NCBI RefSeq assembly: GCF_000347635.1 | Contig: NC_020514.1 | Location: 4,030,001-4,094,000 of the forward strand | Reading direction: 5' to 3' | Length of the DNA: 64,000 bases | Source of the DNA: Paraglaciecola psychrophila 170 | GTDB taxonomy: Bacteria; Pseudomonadota; Gammaproteobacteria; Enterobacterales; Alteromonadaceae | Part shown: one piece after another, positions 1 to 9,875 of the stretch | How the letters are laid out: the number at the start of each line of letters is the position of its first letter | Position numbering within the stretch: the stretch's first letter is position 1 | The notes under the pieces: model-generated | The model's input: only the letters and a program-made list of their open reading frames with translations | The model's database searches: none | What the model was told of the DNA's origin: nothing | Translations under genes and position numbers: made by a program

Positions 1-554
1 GAAGGCACTTGGTTTTATACGGTATTACTTCAAGCGCTGTGTCGTTATTTGCAAGTAAAAGAAAGCAGACAAGAATTTGACCAACACTTTTATTATTGCC
101 GTGACTGTCTATTAAATTTTGCAGATTGGATGCTTATTCACGAGTACCCTTATCTCGAAAAACCGGATATTTTAGAATACCCCAATGATACATGGACCGC
201 ACAGGATCTGCGTAAAGCGCATGTGTTGGCAGCAGCTAATTATTATTCGCCAGATAAAAAAACCAATATTTGACCAAAGCACAGTTTTTTCAGCAGTATG
301 TAGCTGATAAACTTAATCTAGCTGACACCAAAACCTATACGCGGATTTTAGTTTTAGTGATGCAAAATCAGGGCGCGCTAAAGCTTTTTCAAACAAAAAA
401 GCCATCCATTGCCTTTGCAGCAACAAGAAACTGGCCACCAGCAACCTATCAGCAAGCCTCACTTTATGCAGGGCTGCTTAAAGTAATGGCAAAACGGCTG
501 ATAAAACTGTCTCCAAGAGCCGAAACAGATTGGTTAAAAAAACGCTTAGCTTAA
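1..554 (+). pseudogene. 3' part of an unrecognised gene, broken by a -1 frameshift at an A7 tract
   Basis: The window opens inside a reading frame that is open from base 1 and ends with TGA at 271-273. Continuing one base back, at the A7 tract at 256-262, joins it to a second frame that runs to TAA at 554. The joined protein is about 185 residues of a C-terminal region rich in Trp, Tyr and Leu, with a conserved-looking block around EYPNDTWTAQDLRKAHVL. That block and the helical, aromatic character faintly recall alpha-alpha toroid carbohydrate-active enzymes, but I do not recognise the family and assign no function. It sits just upstream of the polysaccharide operon on the same strand. The lesion could be a sequencing error, because the sequence on both sides is equally protein-like and no other stop interrupts it. 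Confidence 0.55.
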
Positions 555-584
555 ACCTAAGCAAAATAGGATGAACAATTACTG

Positions 585-1541
585 ATGCAGGTATCTTTTA
601 TTATTCCCCACAAGGGAAGGTTCGAAATGTTAACCCAGACACTCGAATCTATTAGCAAGCAAGCTTGCGATTTGCATGACATCGAAGTAATTGTGGTCAG
701 TCAAACTCCGCAAATACAGCAACACACGCTGTTACAGAGCCCAAAATTTAGCCTAACAGTATGTATTCGCCCAGAAAGTGACACCATATCGGCGCTACGT
801 AATTATGGGGCAACACAAGCACAAGGTCAGTACATGGCGTTTCTTGATGCTGACGTATGGCTGTCAAGTAACTGGAACCAGCAAATGATTACCGAGTTAG
901 CCGCTGACCCAGATAGAATTATCAGCAGTGCTATGCAGATATGTGATGACAATGCGCCACCTCTTGAACAAATTCGTACCAGTCTGAGCAATGCCGAAAT
1001 TGATACCGATGTAGCCTTTTTACCCGGTCGAAATCTATTTTTACGTAAAACCTCATTCGACAAAATTGGGGGGTTTCCTGAACATCTTATAACCTGTGAA
1101 GATTACTTTTTTACCGACAAGGCAGCCAAATTGGGTAAGCTATTTTACACTTCTGCCGCCACTTACATTCATTTAGGTGAAGACAAAGCCTATAAGGCTA
1201 TGTTTGATAAAGAGATTTGGCGGGGCCAGTCAAATTTACAATCAATTTTGGGGCGAAACATCCCGTTGCGAGAATGGCCCAGTTTTATTGCGCCACCGGC
1301 TATCGTATTCATGTTTTCTTTAGCAATATTACTACTAGTTTTTGGGCAGTCGTCATTGGCATTAATGGCATTTTTAGTAGCGGTGTTACCCGTTTTTGTA
1401 TACAGCTTACGGCTGTTTTCGCTAGCAAATCAAAAAATTAATTTTATACATATCCTTAAATTCTATGTTTGTTACTTTCCAGCACGAGCAATTGGTACGG
1501 TAGTAGGTTTGTTTAAATCCATTGGAGTAAAAACACATTAA
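585..1541 (+). CDS. GT2-family glycosyltransferase with C-terminal membrane segments
   Basis: Predicted inverting glycosyltransferase of 318 residues that moves a sugar from a nucleotide donor to a growing lipid-linked glycan at the cytoplasmic face. The GT-A fold is visible from the opening strand SFIIPHKGR, a second strand EVIVVSQ, and the DAD metal-binding motif at residues 88-90 inside MAFLDADVWL. A Glu-Asp pair (CEDYFF) later in the domain fits the usual catalytic region. From about residue 236 two or three hydrophobic segments form a C-terminal membrane anchor. ATG at 585 is preceded by AGGATG-like purines. The gene begins the colinear plus-strand run that continues to 14.6 kb, 12 bases before the next gene. 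Its sugar specificity cannot be read from the sequence. Confidence 0.85.
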   Translation: MQVSFIIPHKGRFEMLTQTLESISKQACDLHDIEVIVVSQTPQIQQHTLLQSPKFSLTVCIRPESDTISALRNYGATQAQGQYMAFLDADVWLSSNWNQQMITELAADPDRIISSAMQICDDNAPPLEQIRTSLSNAEIDTDVAFLPGRNLFLRKTSFDKIGGFPEHLITCEDYFFTDKAAKLGKLFYTSAATYIHLGEDKAYKAMFDKEIWRGQSNLQSILGRNIPLREWPSFIAPPAIVFMFSLAILLLVFGQSSLALMAFLVAVLPVFVYSLRLFSLANQKINFIHILKFYVCYFPARAIGTVVGLFKSIGVKTH

Positions 1542-1553
1542 GGATACACACCT

Positions 1554-2672
1554 ATGACTGAAACTATCAACGTGCTGCAGTTCATATGCCCTACCGGTTT
1601 CTATGGGGCAGAACGCTGGGTGTTAGCTCTAGCTAAACATTTAGATCCCTCCAAAGTACGCTGTTATTTAGCCGTGACCATGGAGCCAGGGCAAACTCGA
1701 TTAGAATTAGTCAACGAATACAAAAAATTAGACTTACCTTGCCATATTGTGGACATGAAAAGTAAATTTGATTTGTCTGCGGTAACTAAAATGGCAGAGC
1801 TGATCAAACAACAAAACATCCATATCGTGCATACCCATGGATACAAATCCGACATTATCGGGGTATTAGCCGCCAGAAAAGCAGGTGTTCCTTGCGTGGT
1901 GACCCCACATGGGTTTGAAAATGCCAAAGACTTTAAGCTACGCACTTTTATCTGGCTAGGTTGCCAGGCCATGAAATACGCCACTAAAGTGGTACCGCTT
2001 TCGCAGCAACTTATGCGTGACTGCAAACGCATGGGTGTTAAAGGGCATAAAACCTTATACATTCAAAATGGTGTTGACCTGTCAGAAGTAGAAGCTACGC
2101 CGGCCCCCGATAGACAAAACGCAACAGAAAAACGTATCGGTTTTGTAGGTCAAATGATCAGCCGCAAAAACATCTTTGATATCTTAGATATATTTGATCA
2201 ATTACATGCCAAACATCCTAACACCCGTTTAGTGTTGTTGGGTGACGGTGATACCCGAGCCGCACTAGAAACCCACAGCAAGGTCCTTGCCAGCAATAGT
2301 CATATTGAATTTTTAGGTTTTAGGGATGACAGATTATCCCTTTTAAAGTCATTCGATCTGTTTGTGATGACATCCACTCTCGAAGGTATTCCTCGATGTT
2401 TAATGGAAGCTACAGCAGCCAGCATACCCGTTGCAGCCTATGATATTGCAGGTATTGACCAACTAATAGAACACCAAAAAACCGGACTGCTTGCACCGCT
2501 AGGTGAAAAAGCTCAGTTACTGGAACATTGGGAAAGCTTATTGTTTACAGAAGGTTATGGCGACGAGTTAGCGGCCAATGCCAAAGAGTTTGTGTATCAG
2601 CATTATTCTGCTAATCGTATGGCAACAGAATATACTGAATTGTTCGAAAAATTGGTACAGGAGGCCGAGTGA
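1554..2672 (+). CDS. GT4-family glycosyltransferase
   Basis: Retaining GT-B glycosyltransferase of 372 residues, full length for GT4. The N-terminal Rossmann domain opens with a TGFYGAERWVL acceptor loop. The nucleotide-sugar domain carries RIGFVGQMISRKN and, near residue 280, the EGIPRCLMEA segment, the E-x7-E type motif of GT4 enzymes that contacts the donor sugar. AAGGA lies nine bases before ATG 1554. The stop overlaps the next start by four bases, so it is probably translationally coupled to the deacetylase behind it. Role inferred: elongation of the polysaccharide repeat unit in the cytoplasm. The donor and acceptor are unknown. Confidence 0.88.
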   Translation: MTETINVLQFICPTGFYGAERWVLALAKHLDPSKVRCYLAVTMEPGQTRLELVNEYKKLDLPCHIVDMKSKFDLSAVTKMAELIKQQNIHIVHTHGYKSDIIGVLAARKAGVPCVVTPHGFENAKDFKLRTFIWLGCQAMKYATKVVPLSQQLMRDCKRMGVKGHKTLYIQNGVDLSEVEATPAPDRQNATEKRIGFVGQMISRKNIFDILDIFDQLHAKHPNTRLVLLGDGDTRAALETHSKVLASNSHIEFLGFRDDRLSLLKSFDLFVMTSTLEGIPRCLMEATAASIPVAAYDIAGIDQLIEHQKTGLLAPLGEKAQLLEHWESLLFTEGYGDELAANAKEFVYQHYSANRMATEYTELFEKLVQEAE

Positions 2673-3679
2673 GCGAAAAAGGAAGCAAAACACCTATTAT
2701 ATTTGTATTGAGTATAGACACTGAAGAGGAGTGGGATTGGTCAGGCCCGTTTCCCCAACAAAATGCTAATGTAGAAAATATCGATAAATTACCGGCTTTT
2801 CACAGTATCTGCGAAGGCTTAGGCATTAGGCCTACTTATTTTGTAGATTATGCGGTGTCTGATAACGCTAACGCAGTAGCAAAAATGCAGACATTTACAG
2901 CCAAAGGCAACTGCGAAATTGGCGCACATCTTCATCCTTGGTGCAATCCTCCGTATTTTGGCGAAGTGGGTGAAGCTGAATCTCATGTGGTAAATTTACC
3001 TGCAGAACAAGTATCACAAAAATTAGACGTATTGATGGCCAGCCTGGAATCAGGGTTTGGGATTAAACCCAAGTCATTTAGAACCGGCAGATGGGGCATT
3101 GACAAAAAAATCATGGCGTTGCTGATACAAAGCGGCATTAACGTTGACTCTAGTGTGTATCCTTTTTATAAAAATGAATATTTTAGTTGTGGCGGCGCTT
3201 CAACCCTGCCCTATTGGCCAGACCTAAACGATCCCCTTCACCACGGTTCACAAGATACCCTTTACGAACTGCCCGTAACAGTCGGCTTTAACCGAACACA
3301 GTTTGCATTAGCCAATCAAATTCATACGGCTTTTGCCAAACCCCCTTTAAGCTGGACCCGTTTTAACGGACTGGCATGGCATACCCATTTATTGAGAAAA
3401 ACCTATTTATGCCCAGAGTTATCATCGACTCAGGATATGCTAACCCTGTGTGACACGGTTATCAAAAAGGGTTATCCGGTATTACATATGTATATGCACA
3501 GCTCTAGCTTGCTTGTGAATCAAGATGATTTATTAGGCGGTGAAAATACCCCCTTTAACTTTATCAGCGATGCAATAACAAAAGTGGTAACCCAGTTAAA
3601 GTCTACATACGACATCGAATTCTGCACCATTTCTGAAGCAGCAAGTAAATTACAGAAAATGGATATCCCGGTTATATGA
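2669..3679 (+). CDS. Polysaccharide deacetylase-like (NodB/WalW-type) protein
   Basis: Protein of 336 residues with a NodB-homology, carbohydrate esterase 4-like fold. The first strand carries SIDTEEEWDW, equivalent to the Asp pair of motif 1. Motif 2 appears as GAHLHPWCNPP, with two histidines near residues 92-94, and motif 3 as SFRTGRWGID. The TEEEWDW variant resembles the WalW-type branch found in exopolysaccharide loci rather than chitooligosaccharide deacetylases. The likely role is removal of N- or O-acetyl groups from the surface glycan, but no signal peptide is visible, so it may act on a cytoplasmic intermediate or be a non-catalytic relative. The GTG start at 2669 overlaps the previous stop, and its own stop overlaps the next ATG, so it is tightly coupled on both sides. 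Confidence 0.78.
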   Translation: MSEKGSKTPIIFVLSIDTEEEWDWSGPFPQQNANVENIDKLPAFHSICEGLGIRPTYFVDYAVSDNANAVAKMQTFTAKGNCEIGAHLHPWCNPPYFGEVGEAESHVVNLPAEQVSQKLDVLMASLESGFGIKPKSFRTGRWGIDKKIMALLIQSGINVDSSVYPFYKNEYFSCGGASTLPYWPDLNDPLHHGSQDTLYELPVTVGFNRTQFALANQIHTAFAKPPLSWTRFNGLAWHTHLLRKTYLCPELSSTQDMLTLCDTVIKKGYPVLHMYMHSSSLLVNQDDLLGGENTPFNFISDAITKVVTQLKSTYDIEFCTISEAASKLQKMDIPVI

Positions 3680-4734
3680 AGATTAGAATGGCGGTCGCCG
3701 GCGATCAGGCAATATGGGATGAATATGTAGACGGCCACAGCAACGCCACGCCTTATCATCGATTTGCGTGGCTGTTGAGTATCGAACAAGCCTATCAACA
3801 TGAAAATGTGAGTTTACTGGCTTTTAATGACGATACCTTAGTGGGTGTTTTACCTTGTATTAAAATGCAAAAACCCTTTTCTAAGCCCAGTTACTGCGCC
3901 CTACCCTTTTGTGATTTAGGGTTTGGCCTAGCCAACGATCCCAGCATATTACAAGCATTACAGTCTGAAGCCCTCGCCTTATTGCAACGTGAAGGTGGCA
4001 ATAGTTTTGACTACCGAGACTCGGTTAATACATCACCAGGCGACGAATTAGCAGGTAAAAAAGTTCGTATGGTATTGCCTTTACCTGGCGATTCTGAAGC
4101 GCTCATGGCAGGTTTTAAGTCCAAGTTACGCAGTCAAATCCGCAAGGCAGAAAAAAATGGATTAACCTGTGTAATAACCAATAGCCAAACACAAATTGAT
4201 GATTTTTATCAGATATTTGCTATCAACATGCGCAAGCTTGGCTCGCCGGTTCACAGCAAGAAATGGTTTGAGTGTTTATTTAACAACTACGCCCAGCAAA
4301 GTATTTTGTCAGTTGTTTACAGCGACAAAGTACCCGTAGGCGCAGGCATAGTGTTACGCACCGCTAACAAAGTGGCCATTCCTTGGGCATCCACGGTAGC
4401 CGAATACAATAAGCTAGCCCCCAATATGATGTTATATTGGTCATTGTTAGAACATGTGAGTAATTTGGGCTGTACAGAATTTGATTTTGGCCGTTCGACG
4501 TTTGACGAAGGTACCTATAAGTTTAAACGCCAGTGGGGTGCAGAGCCTGTGCCTTTATACTGGTCAGACCTAGCTCAAAACCTAGCACCAAACCAAACGA
4601 CAACAGATATAACCAGTACTGGCTCCGACAACGTCAATAAAATCAGAGCGCTAGTTGAAAAAACATGGTCAAAATTACCATTGGGAGTCACAACCCGACT
4701 TGGCCCAAAAATCCGTAAGCATATCAGCCTTTAG
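3676..4734 (+). CDS. FemAB-family protein of the exosortase A (XrtA) type
   Basis: Predicted acyltransferase of 352 residues with two GNAT-like domains, related to FemAB peptidyltransferases. Visible blocks are the basic RSQIRKAEKNG segment near residue 155, the core WASTVAEYNKLAPNMMLYW, and the C-terminal FDFGRSTFDEGTYKFKRQWG, which is the signature region of the family. In exosortase A loci a FemAB protein (family TIGR03019 by recall) regularly sits beside the amidotransferase gene, as it does here. FemAB proteins transfer an aminoacyl group; the acceptor in XrtA loci is not established. ATG overlaps the deacetylase stop by four bases. Fifty bases separate it from the amidotransferase gene. 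Confidence 0.85.
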   Translation: MKIRMAVAGDQAIWDEYVDGHSNATPYHRFAWLLSIEQAYQHENVSLLAFNDDTLVGVLPCIKMQKPFSKPSYCALPFCDLGFGLANDPSILQALQSEALALLQREGGNSFDYRDSVNTSPGDELAGKKVRMVLPLPGDSEALMAGFKSKLRSQIRKAEKNGLTCVITNSQTQIDDFYQIFAINMRKLGSPVHSKKWFECLFNNYAQQSILSVVYSDKVPVGAGIVLRTANKVAIPWASTVAEYNKLAPNMMLYWSLLEHVSNLGCTEFDFGRSTFDEGTYKFKRQWGAEPVPLYWSDLAQNLAPNQTTTDITSTGSDNVNKIRALVEKTWSKLPLGVTTRLGPKIRKHISL

Positions 4735-4784
4735 AAACATCAATTCTATGTTAAAAAATAGAAAGCAGAACAGGAAGTAAGTTA

Positions 4785-6662
4785 ATGTGTGGAATTGCTG
4801 GTTTTACCCACTTTGCTGGAAATATGGGAGATAAAGTCGCCCTTAAAAAAATGGGTGACAGTATCTATCACCGTGGGCCAGATGCCGGTGGCGAATATCT
4901 AGATGAACATGTAGGCCTAGCTCATTGCAGATTAGCCATCATCGACTTGTCTGATGCCGGCATACAGCCCATGACATCACACGATGGCAAATACATCATC
5001 GTATTCAATGGTGAAATCTATAATTTTCAAGCATTAAGGGCAGAACTCAGCGCCACAGGTTACCCCTTTAAAACCCACACCGATACCGAAGTCATATTGG
5101 CCCTATATGCCACAGAAGGCGAAAACCTGCTGAATAAAATAAACGGCATGTTTGCGTTTGCTTTATGGGATACCACCACACAAAAGCTGATGATAGCCAG
5201 AGATCGTATGGGTAAAAAACCCTTATATTATCTGCAAACCGACACCCAATTTGCCTTTGCCTCTGAAATCAAAGCTATTTTAACGTTACCCGACGTACCC
5301 AGAGACATCCGCCTAGATGCGGTTTATGACTTTTTTGCGTATCAATATGTGCCCGACCCTAAAAGTATTTTCACCCATATTCATAAGCTACCGCCTGGCC
5401 ACTATATGACAGTGGACGCCAAGGGTATCGAAATCACCCAATACTGGGACGTATCCTTTAAACACACCAGCACAGCAAGCGAAGTCGAATTAACAGAAAA
5501 ACTAAGAGAGCTTGCTACCCACTGTACCAAACAACGTATGGTCAGTGACGTGCCACTAGGCGCATTTTTAAGTGGTGGTGTTGACTCAAGTGGCGTAGTG
5601 GCCATGATGGCGATTAACAGCGACACACCTGTCAAAACCTGTACGATTGGTTTTGACGATGAAAAATATAACGAAACCGAATTCGCCAAAGAAGTCGCCG
5701 ACAAATATCACACCGAACATCACGAATTTACCGTACATCAAAATGTGGCAGATAACTTAGAAAAAATAGTGGGTTACTTTGACGAGCCCTTTGCCGACCC
5801 CTCTTTAGTGCCCACCTTTTTTGTATCTGAACTAGCACGACAACAGGTAACAGTAGCCATTGCCGGTGATGGCGGCGACGAAGTCTTTGCCGGTTACGAA
5901 AAATACACTACCGATGCCACAGAAAACAGCTTACGTAATAAATTCCCTAAAGTGCTGCGAAAACACCTATTCCCTAAGCTTGCAGACTTTTTAGCACTGA
6001 GTAATGCAACAATTTGGCGCAAAGGTAAGTCTTTACTAACCAGCTTAAGCCAAGAGCCAGCCATGGGCTTTTATACCACCAACTCACAGATTGACGACAG
6101 ACAGTGGCAAAAACTGGCCAAACAAGATGTCAAAGAAAAACTAGGTGATTATCATCCCTCCAAAATCACTATCGACGCCTACGAAAAATCAGACGGCCCT
6201 GACCACCTAGCAAAAATACTCTACACCGACATGAAAACCTATTTGCCTGGCGGCATACTAGTCAAAGTAGACCGCATGAGCATGGCCAATTCACTTGAAG
6301 TGCGTGCTCCACTGCTTGATAGAGAAGTAGTCGAATTTGCCGCCACCCTGTCCTCCAACATGAAATTTAAAAACGGCGAGAAAAAACACATACTAAAAGA
6401 AGCCTTTAAACCCATGCTCCCCGACGGTATTTTATACCGTAAAAAAATGGGCTTTTCGGTACCACTAGCAAGCTGGTTCAGACATGAAATAAAAGAACTA
6501 GCCAAACGTCACTTAATAGACCAAGCCCAAGGGCTTAAAAGTATCTTTAATCACGATTATATTCAAACCCTATGGCATGAACATCAAAATGGAAGTGCCG
6601 ATCACAGTGCCCTGCTGTGGAGCATGCTGATGTATGAGATGTGGTGGGTGAAGTATTCATGA
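4785..6662 (+). CDS. Asparagine synthase-like glutamine amidotransferase of the XrtA type
   Basis: Full-length, 625-residue two-domain protein. The N-terminal class II glutaminase domain starts MCGIAGF, so after Met removal the Cys nucleophile is N-terminal. GEIYNF and TDTEV are its glutamine-binding blocks. The synthetase domain has the PP-loop SGGVDSSG starting near residue 263, which binds ATP. The family hydrolyses glutamine and uses the ammonia to amidate a carboxylate activated by ATP. In exosortase A loci this homologue (family TIGR03108 by recall) is thought to amidate a glycan uronic acid or a related substrate rather than free aspartate; that is inference. It follows the FemAB gene on the same strand. 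All key motifs are intact. Confidence 0.9.
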   Translation: MCGIAGFTHFAGNMGDKVALKKMGDSIYHRGPDAGGEYLDEHVGLAHCRLAIIDLSDAGIQPMTSHDGKYIIVFNGEIYNFQALRAELSATGYPFKTHTDTEVILALYATEGENLLNKINGMFAFALWDTTTQKLMIARDRMGKKPLYYLQTDTQFAFASEIKAILTLPDVPRDIRLDAVYDFFAYQYVPDPKSIFTHIHKLPPGHYMTVDAKGIEITQYWDVSFKHTSTASEVELTEKLRELATHCTKQRMVSDVPLGAFLSGGVDSSGVVAMMAINSDTPVKTCTIGFDDEKYNETEFAKEVADKYHTEHHEFTVHQNVADNLEKIVGYFDEPFADPSLVPTFFVSELARQQVTVAIAGDGGDEVFAGYEKYTTDATENSLRNKFPKVLRKHLFPKLADFLALSNATIWRKGKSLLTSLSQEPAMGFYTTNSQIDDRQWQKLAKQDVKEKLGDYHPSKITIDAYEKSDGPDHLAKILYTDMKTYLPGGILVKVDRMSMANSLEVRAPLLDREVVEFAATLSSNMKFKNGEKKHILKEAFKPMLPDGILYRKKMGFSVPLASWFRHEIKELAKRHLIDQAQGLKSIFNHDYIQTLWHEHQNGSADHSALLWSMLMYEMWWVKYS

Positions 6663-6695
6663 TCAAGTCTAGATTAGAGAAAAGGAATTTCATTT

Positions 6696-8626
6696 ATGAT
6701 TTCTAAAATGAATTACCGTAAAGACATAGATGGTTTAAGGGCTATTGCAATTTTACCTGTCATCTTTTTCCATGCGGGGTTTAACTTATTTCCTGGTGGT
6801 TTTGTAGGTGTTGATTGTTTTTTTTGTCATAAGTGGCTTCTTAATCACTTCAATAATTGTAAAAGAAATAGAAAGTAATAAATTCAGTTTTTATAAATTC
6901 TACATTAGACGATTTAGAAGACTTTTTCCCGTTGGCTTTTTTATCATATTTGTTACTGTCGTTTTATATGCTTTTCTTTACCCTGAACACCTATTTATTA
7001 AAACGGTTTTATCTGCGATCGCGGCACTATTATTCGTTTCAAATATGTATTTTTGGCAACAAGGCGGGTATTTTGAAAATGATTTGCACCTTCAACCACT
7101 ACTTCATACTTGGAGTTTAAGTGTAGAAGAGCAATTTTATTTAATATTTCCTGCTATTTTAGTCGCTATTTTTACATTTAAAATACTTTTCAAGTTTCGC
7201 TATATTCTAATTTGTATTTCAATAGCGATTTCGATTGCCTTGGCAGTTATTTATGCCCCCTCTTTGGAATCATTTATAGGGTTTTATGTTCTTCCAACTC
7301 GGTTTTACGAACTTGCAATTGGTGCTCTAGTTGCATTATTTTTAAATGACAAGAAAGAGAAAAATCCAAATCAAAGTATTTTTTTTGCGAGAGATTGGTT
7401 TTGTTTTGATATTCGGAACAGTATTTAGTTTTGATAGTAACACCGCTTTTCCATCATATAATGCTCTAATTCCAGTATGTGGGACAGCACTAATTATATT
7501 AGACAGCTCTAGTCGTGGATTTTTGTTTAAATTACTTTGTTCAAAGTTATTTGTTTATATTGGCTTGATTTCTTATTCGCTTTATCTTTGGCATTGGCCT
7601 TTGTTAGTTGCCCACAAGTGGATATTTGGAGATGACGTTAATATATTTACTACCTTCAGTACCATATTGATGACGTTCTTATTTGCGCACCTTTCTTTTC
7701 GATTTATTGAAACACCTTTTCGCAATAAACAATATATTACCGACAAACAAATATTGGTTTTTTCAGCAAGTGGTTTTTCATTTCTAATACTTGGTTGCTT
7801 GGCTTTACTTTTAACTGGCAACAGGACAATTTATGATCCAGATGGTAAATTCACAGCAGTTTATGAAGAAGCCGTGGAACCTGAGCCTTACCGTGATAAA
7901 TGTTTTGACACTGTAACTTCATCAGGCAGTTTGGACGTTTGCACTTTATCTAGTAACCTTCAAAGTAGTAAAGGCAAAATACTTTTATGGGGAGACAGTC
8001 ATGGGAGCGCGCTGATACCAGCCTTCAATATACTTGCCAAAAGCCATAACGTTGACATAGTGAATAATTCAGGCTGCCCCCCTTTGTTTTCGATAATAAG
8101 GAACGCATCTAAAAGTAAATGTAACAAAGTAAATGCAGAGCTTGAAAAGCATTTAAAATCAAATCACTATCATTCGATTTTCCTAGTGGGTGCTTGGAAC
8201 AATTACATAAATTGGAACATGATAAGCACCATAGAATCTGACGAACCTGCCAAATCTATGGAGCTAGCAATCTCACAAACCCTAAATTATTTTAAACAAC
8301 AAAATACGAATTTAATATTTGTTGCTCAACCCCCTCGCTTTAAGAAGTCTCAAGCTATCGAGTACATCCGAGCAGCGGCGTTACATTACGATATCCCCAG
8401 ATTGAATATCTCGATAGAGGAATTTAATAAACAGCGCAAGGAAGCTAATAACGCAGTAAAAAAATCTGGAATAAGGTCTGCCGATTTTACAGACTTTTTT
8501 TGCAATGCCGATTTATGTTTTGCAATGCAAAAAGACATCATTATGTATAAAGACACCCATCACATATCTAACAATGCGGCTAGGTTACTAGCTGAAAGGC
8601 TAGAAGAATTTATAAACGAACATTAA
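6696..8626 (+). pseudogene. Acyltransferase-3/SGNH fusion, interrupted by two +1 frameshifts at T8 tracts
   Basis: Read across two frameshifts, this is a complete OafA-type O-acyltransferase of about 640 residues. The first part has [19 protein letters not shown] and GGFVGVD. The frame then changes at T8 (6818-6825) to [18 protein letters not shown], and again at a second T8 (7379-7386) to FFLREIGFVLIFGT. The membrane domain continues with ISYSLYLWHWPL, and the C-terminal SGNH domain keeps LLWGDSHGSA and the D-x-x-H catalytic pair in KDTHHIS. The family transfers acyl groups, usually acetyl, from the cytoplasm to sugars on the periplasmic side. Because both lesions are in identical-length T8 runs and everything else is intact, either sequencing error or slipped-strand switching is more likely than old decay. 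The ATG at 6696 has AAGGAA upstream. Confidence 0.8.
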
Positions 8627-8767
8627 CTAAGACTTGTTACTCGTAAAACATTTTATAATACTGACAATGAAATTTGTTGAGAATTAGCTAGTTTGTTGAA
8701 TTGATTAAGGTATTACTATTAAAATGATATGCGGCGGCGTTGAAATTAACTATCAGGTTGAAAACTA

Positions 8768-9868
8768 GTGAGTCGAATTTCTGTGTTACACCTAACCTTT
8801 GATATGCGAATAGGCGGCACCGAAATGGTGATTAAAAACCTGATCGAAGGCAGTGATCATGATGTATTTGAAATGTCTATTTTTTGCATTGAAAAGCCTA
8901 TAGGCCCTTGGGGCTTGGACTTGCAAAAATCAGGTATTCAAATAACAGCAAAAGCGCGAAAGCCTAGCTTTGACACATCAATTATTAAAGCTATCAGAAG
9001 GCATTTGAAAGAAAATAGAATTGACGTAATCCACTGCCATCAATACACGCCATGGGTTTATGGTGCGCTGGCCGCAATGGGAACTAAAACCAAAGTTATA
9101 TTCACCGAGCATGGGCGCTTCTATCCCGACTCTAGTAGCTGGAAACGTAAATTAATTAATCCTTGGCTATGCAGAATAACCGATCATATTACGGCGATTT
9201 CAAAATCAACGAAACAGTCATTGATTGATTTCGAAAACATCCCAGAGACCCGGATAGATGTAATTTATAACGGCATAAAACCTTTGGTAGCAGACAAAAA
9301 TAATACTATTGCATTACGAGCTAAACATCATATTCCTCATGATTCAAAGATTTTAGGTACTGTTGCTCGCTTAGACCCTATAAAAAACCAAAAAATGATG
9401 ATCAAAGCATTTTATAAGGTATTGAAAACCCACCCAAAAACGTTCTTGTTGATCGTCGGTGATGGAGAAGAGCGGCAGGCTCTCCAATCATTGGTGGATG
9501 AGCTTAAACTCAAGCCCAACGTTATTTTTACCGGTTATGATGCTAACCCTGTGAATCTCATAAACTTAATGGATGTTTTTTTGTTGTCTTCGTTTAGTGA
9601 AGGTACTTCAATGACCCTTTTAGAAGCGATGTCATTAGGAAAGCCTTGTGTCGTAACCGATGCAGGAGGAAACCGTGAGGTAATATCTCATGGTGAAAGT
9701 GGGTTAGTGGCAATGAACAATGATGAAGATGACTACGTTGATAAAATAAAAACAATGCTTGATGAATCTTGTTACATCACTCATCGGTATCAAATCATCA
9801 AACGTTTCCAATCGCTATTTAGTGATAAAGCGATGATAAAAATGTTTATTCCTCTTTATAATGAGTAA
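8768..9868 (+). CDS. GT4-family glycosyltransferase
   Basis: GT-B retaining glycosyltransferase of 366 residues. The N-terminal domain has FDMRIGGTEMV, the glycine-rich acceptor loop common in GT4 enzymes of exosortase loci. The C-terminal domain has GTVARLDPIKNQ and the donor-binding segment FSEGTSMTLLEAMS with the E-x7-E spacing, followed by DAGGNREVI. The GTG start at 8768 is chosen because the conserved strand begins five residues later and no closer ATG exists. About 140 bases without a gene precede it, so a promoter may lie there, though none stands out. Only seven bases separate it from the ligase-like gene, so the two are probably co-transcribed. Confidence 0.87.
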   Translation: MSRISVLHLTFDMRIGGTEMVIKNLIEGSDHDVFEMSIFCIEKPIGPWGLDLQKSGIQITAKARKPSFDTSIIKAIRRHLKENRIDVIHCHQYTPWVYGALAAMGTKTKVIFTEHGRFYPDSSSWKRKLINPWLCRITDHITAISKSTKQSLIDFENIPETRIDVIYNGIKPLVADKNNTIALRAKHHIPHDSKILGTVARLDPIKNQKMMIKAFYKVLKTHPKTFLLIVGDGEERQALQSLVDELKLKPNVIFTGYDANPVNLINLMDVFLLSSFSEGTSMTLLEAMSLGKPCVVTDAGGNREVISHGESGLVAMNNDEDDYVDKIKTMLDESCYITHRYQIIKRFQSLFSDKAMIKMFIPLYNE

Positions 9869-9875
9869 CAGCTAG

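Noticed and set aside
256..262. A7 tract as a programmed -1 frameshift site
   Set aside because: No stimulatory stem-loop or other programmed-shift context was seen, and similar tract lesions occur in unrelated genes, so error or mutation is more likely than recoding.
8627..8767. JUMPstart/ops-type element before the GT4 gene
   Set aside because: The GGCGGCG sequence at about 8733 lacks the GGCGGTAG core and spacing needed for an ops element.
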